Source: Synechocystis sp. PCC 7509 | Lineage (GTDB): Bacteria > Cyanobacteriota > Cyanobacteriia > Cyanobacteriales > Chroococcidiopsidaceae | Reading direction: 5' to 3' | Length of the DNA: 64,000 nucleotides | Assembly (NCBI RefSeq): GCF_000332075.2 | Contig: NZ_ALVU02000001.1 | Location: forward strand, 682,001-746,000 | Part shown: positions 61,453 through 64,000 of the stretch, in pieces | Layout: each line of letters opens with the position of its first letter | Position numbering within the stretch: position 1 is the stretch's first letter | Notes under the pieces: model-generated | Databases searched by the model: none | What the model saw: only the letters and a program-made list of their open reading frames with translations | What the model was told of the DNA's origin: nothing | Made by a program: the position numbers and the translations under genes

Positions 61453-62382
61453 ATGGATCAGTTTGCAGCAATGCGCGCTTTCGTCAAAGTAGTAGAAACA
61501 GGCGGATTTTCTGAAGCATCTAGGCAAACTTTAATGGCGGTATCTTCTGTAACTCGCCAGGTAAATGCTTTAGAAGCAATGCTCAATACCCAATTACTTA
61601 ATCGATCAACTCGCAGCGTTACTTTGACAGTGCAAGGACGTAAGTATTACGATCGCGCTGTTCGCATTTTGCAAGACTTGGAGGAAGCAAACCAAGGTGT
61701 AATCGAACAAGATATTCCGCGTGGATTGTTGAAAGTTAGCGTACCTGTTGCTTTTGGAAGGCTGCACATTGCACCAATTGTCAGCGATCTTTTTGTACAG
61801 TATCCAGAATTAAAGCTAGATTTGAGATTGAGCGATGGATTATCTAACTTAGTAGAAGAAGATTTAGATGTTGTGATTCGGATTGGCAATCTCGATCGCT
61901 CTGGGGGAAATCTAATTTTGCGTAAAATCGCCTCTCATACGCGCCTCGTCTGCGGTAGTGCAAAGTATTTCGAGCAACATGGTAAACCCCAACATCCAGA
62001 GGATTTAGCAAATCATAACTGTTTATTGTTTGCCTATTTTATGGGCTATGACATCTGGAAATTTAAACGAGATACCGAGTTTTATGATGTTAAAGTAAGC
62101 GGCTCTTTAATATCAAGTAATTCTGAGGTATTGCGCCAAGTTTGTTTGGATGGTACGGGTTTGATTTTGATGCCAACTTGGTTAATTGGTGAAGATATCC
62201 GCAAAGGCAGTTTGCAAGCAGTGTTAACCGATTGTCAAGTTTACCCCCAAACCAGTACAGATATGGGTATTTACGCGCTTTATTTGCCCTCTCGCAGAAA
62301 TTCGTTGAGGGTAAAAGCATTTATTGATTTTTTAATTAAACGGTTTGGTAATCCGCCTTATTGGGAAGAAACCACGCTTTGA
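61453..62382 (+). CDS. LysR family transcriptional regulator
   Basis: A 309-residue regulator with an N-terminal winged helix-turn-helix (MRAFVKVVETGGFSEASRQT, VNALEAMLNTQLLNRSTRSV) and a substrate-binding domain (LLKVSVPVAFGRLHIAPIVS, DLFVQYPELKLDLRLSDGLS, EEDLDVVIRIGNLDRSG). It is close to the DsbA/oxidoreductase-associated group of LysR proteins (AaeR/YhjC-like, with GLILMPTWLIGEDI). It probably controls the divergent DsbA-FAD monooxygenase run in response to an unknown small molecule. Confidence 0.92.
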   Translation: MDQFAAMRAFVKVVETGGFSEASRQTLMAVSSVTRQVNALEAMLNTQLLNRSTRSVTLTVQGRKYYDRAVRILQDLEEANQGVIEQDIPRGLLKVSVPVAFGRLHIAPIVSDLFVQYPELKLDLRLSDGLSNLVEEDLDVVIRIGNLDRSGGNLILRKIASHTRLVCGSAKYFEQHGKPQHPEDLANHNCLLFAYFMGYDIWKFKRDTEFYDVKVSGSLISSNSEVLRQVCLDGTGLILMPTWLIGEDIRKGSLQAVLTDCQVYPQTSTDMGIYALYLPSRRNSLRVKAFIDFLIKRFGNPPYWEETTL

Positions 62383-62389
62383 AAAAGCT

Positions 62390-63238
62390 CTAATCAAGTT
62401 GTCTCCCTGTGAGTTCAACAAAAATATCTTCTAAGTTAGCTGGGCGTACCATCATTCCGGTTTTATCAGGTTGGCTATTGAGGTAGGCGTTTGCGTCGGT
62501 TAAATCGGGGAAAAACTTATACTCCCAGCGATCGCCCTCTTGTTTCATGACCAATCCTTCGCCATACTGAGATTTTAGTTGTTGTAATGTACCCAAAGAT
62601 ATAAGTTTACCGCCGTCCATAATTCCAATGCGATCGCACAGATACTCGACTTCATCCATATAGTGTGTTGTGAGTAACATTGTCATTCCTTGCTTATTTA
62701 AGTCAAGAATAATCTCCCACAATCGCCGCCTTGTTTGCGGATCTAAGCCTACTGTCGGTTCATCTAAAAACAATATTTTCGGCTCGTGTAATAGCGCTCT
62801 AGCAATCTGTAAGCGGCGTTTCATCCCCCCGGAAAGCGTTTTAACTAAATCTTTGCGCCGCTCGATTAGTTCGACATATTCTAGCCAGCGATTAATAGAT
62901 TGTTGGCGTTGAGGATTGGGAATGTGATGCAAGCGCCCGTGCAATTCCATGTTTTCCCACACGCTCAAATCAGCGTCTACACTGGTTTGCTGCAAGACTA
63001 CACCAATATTTTGCTTGGCTTGCAATGGTTGGCGAGTTACATCAAAACCAGCTACTTCAATGTGTCCTTGAGTAGGTTTAGTAAGAGTTGTTAGCATCCG
63101 AATGGTAGTAGATTTACCCGCGCCGTTTGGCCCAAGTAAACCGAACATTTCTCCAGATTGGATTGTAAAAGATAAATCGTTAACTACAGGGATGTTGTTA
63201 TAGACTTTATGGACGTTTTGGAGAGAAACCGCCGTCAT
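62390..63238 (-). CDS. ABC-2 type exporter ATP-binding protein (DrrA-like)
   Basis: A 282-residue ATPase: Walker A LLGPNGAGKSTTIRMLTTLT, Q-loop VVLQQTSVDADLSVWEN, signature TLSGGMKRRLQIARALLHEP, Walker B ILFLDEPTVGLDPQTRR and switch LLTTHYMDEVEYLCDRIG. The C-terminal segment (PDKTGMMVRPANLEDIFVEL) is typical of DrrA/CcmA-like drug or lipid export ATPases. No permease gene lies downstream on this strand (the next gene, lysR, is convergent), so its partner is elsewhere. Confidence 0.9.
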   Translation of the reverse strand: MTAVSLQNVHKVYNNIPVVNDLSFTIQSGEMFGLLGPNGAGKSTTIRMLTTLTKPTQGHIEVAGFDVTRQPLQAKQNIGVVLQQTSVDADLSVWENMELHGRLHHIPNPQRQQSINRWLEYVELIERRKDLVKTLSGGMKRRLQIARALLHEPKILFLDEPTVGLDPQTRRRLWEIILDLNKQGMTMLLTTHYMDEVEYLCDRIGIMDGGKLISLGTLQQLKSQYGEGLVMKQEGDRWEYKFFPDLTDANAYLNSQPDKTGMMVRPANLEDIFVELTGRQLD

Positions 63239-63292
63239 GAATGTTTAGATAAATTAAGCTTATCTTTACATAAAAACGCTGTTTATATCCGA

Positions 63293-64000
63293 TTAGCTTC
63301 TAGCCGGGGAAGGAATTTTAGCTTCGGTTTGATGACTACTAGCATCTACCCATTTATTCGCAATCGGCATTCGCCAACCTGTACCAAAAGCGCGATCGGT
63401 AATCTTCAATCCTGGGGGTGCTTGACGGCGTTTAAACTCCGATCGCGCAACCAATGCCAAAATCCGCGTAACCGTTGCTTTGTCGTGTCCCGCCGCCACA
63501 ATTTGCGCCGCAGATTGATAATTATGAATCGATCTCTGCAAAATATCATCCAAGATATCGTAAGGCGGTAACGAATCTGCGTCCACTTGTCCAGGTTTAA
63601 GTTCGGCGCTGGGGGGTTTAGTTAAAATGTTTTTGGGGATAATTTCAGTGGTGCGATTTAGCCAGTTACAGATAGAATAAACGCGAGTTTTGGGAACATC
63701 TGCGATCGCAGCTAAACCCCCATTCATGTCACCATACAAAGTACAGTAACCTACAGCCATTTCGGACTTATTACCTGTAGACAGTAGCAAGTAACCGAAT
63801 TTATTTGCGATCGCCATTAATAAGTTACCCCGAATCCGCGATTGGATATTCTCCTCCGCTAATCCAAAAGGTGTATCGGCAAATAAAGGCGCTAAAGTTT
63901 TGTCATAACCCGCCATTAAGTCGCCAATCGGTAGAGTTTGGGTAGCAATCCCTAGATTTTCGGCTAAAAGTAGCGCATCTTTTACAGAATGGTCTGAACT
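63293..64000 (-). CDS. nadE: NAD+ synthase (partial, N-terminus outside window)
   Basis: The frame is open from the stop at 63293 to the window edge (236 codons). It reads the C-terminal synthetase part: LAEENIQSRIRGNLLMAIAN, LLLSTGNKSEMAVGYCTLYG, DMNGGLAAIADVPKTRVYSI, DADSLPPYDILDDILQR and HDKATVTRILALVARSEFKR. The ending, GWRMPIANKWVD, fits the long glutamine-dependent form with an N-terminal nitrilase domain; that domain would lie beyond 64000. It adenylates nicotinate adenine dinucleotide and amidates it to NAD+. Confidence 0.92.
   Translation of the reverse strand, partial: SSDHSVKDALLLAENLGIATQTLPIGDLMAGYDKTLAPLFADTPFGLAEENIQSRIRGNLLMAIANKFGYLLLSTGNKSEMAVGYCTLYGDMNGGLAAIADVPKTRVYSICNWLNRTTEIIPKNILTKPPSAELKPGQVDADSLPPYDILDDILQRSIHNYQSAAQIVAAGHDKATVTRILALVARSEFKRRQAPPGLKITDRAFGTGWRMPIANKWVDASSHQTEAKIPSPARS

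Overview
The window is chromosomal DNA of a cyanobacterium. The evidence is photosynthesis-specific genes (psbI, psb30, chlM, a CpcS-type phycobiliprotein lyase, a helical carotenoid protein, a thylakoid thioredoxin-fold protein), cyanobacteria-typical families (DUF3769, COP23, SLH-domain porin, CHAT/TPR proteins) and very frequent HIP1 octamers (GCGATCGC). The gene content resembles a Chroococcidiopsis/Gloeocapsopsis/Synechocystis PCC 7509-like lineage, but that placement is a guess from memory. I saw no rRNA, tRNA or CRISPR array.

Layout. 1-9.4 kb: an edge-truncated SPFH/prohibitin gene, tlyA, glgP, psbI, an LptD-like DUF3769 gene, purE, nagA and chlM. 9.5-13.2 kb is an accessory patch. It holds a DNA methyltransferase whose partner restriction endonuclease is broken by two frameshifts, an IS200/IS605-like end without a transposase gene, a Vat-type acetyltransferase, and a HIP1-bounded duplication of the start of a DUF423 gene. 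The two copies of that duplication flank a two-gene module: a small protein and a broken retropepsin-like protein. 13.3-20.8 kb: helical carotenoid protein, SirB1, a Tat-exported multicopper oxidase, a short PilB-like ATPase, a TPR protein and a thylakoid thioredoxin-fold protein. 20.8-25.7 kb: the ergothioneine genes egtC-egtB-egtD, a split GDT1-type cation transporter, a YkgJ protein and psb30. 25.7-34.2 kb: an exported CHAT/TPR pair, recJ, an unknown secreted protein and an SLH porin. 34.3-37.8 kb: a tandemly repeated pair, secreted COP23 protein followed by a secreted trypsin-like protease. 38-50 kb: pnp, a SNF2 helicase, cpcS and a Gld-type ABC export cluster that ends in a purU pseudogene. 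50-64 kb: an IS110 remnant, metH, a TPR protein, a thioredoxin-reductase-like flavoprotein without the redox CxxC, a fasciclin protein, TMEM175, a LysR/DsbA/FAD-monooxygenase locus, a drug-export-type ATPase and an edge-truncated nadE.

How genes work together. egtC, egtB and egtD overlap or abut and should give most of ergothioneine synthesis; egtA and egtE are not here. The ABC ATPase, permease, Gldg protein, DUF4340 protein and (pseudo) purU are nearly gap-free and read as one transcript. The two COP23/protease pairs plus the porin and a secreted unknown form an envelope-directed run on one strand. Decay is concentrated at three places: the restriction endonuclease, the retropepsin-like gene, and purU with the adjoining IS110 remnant.
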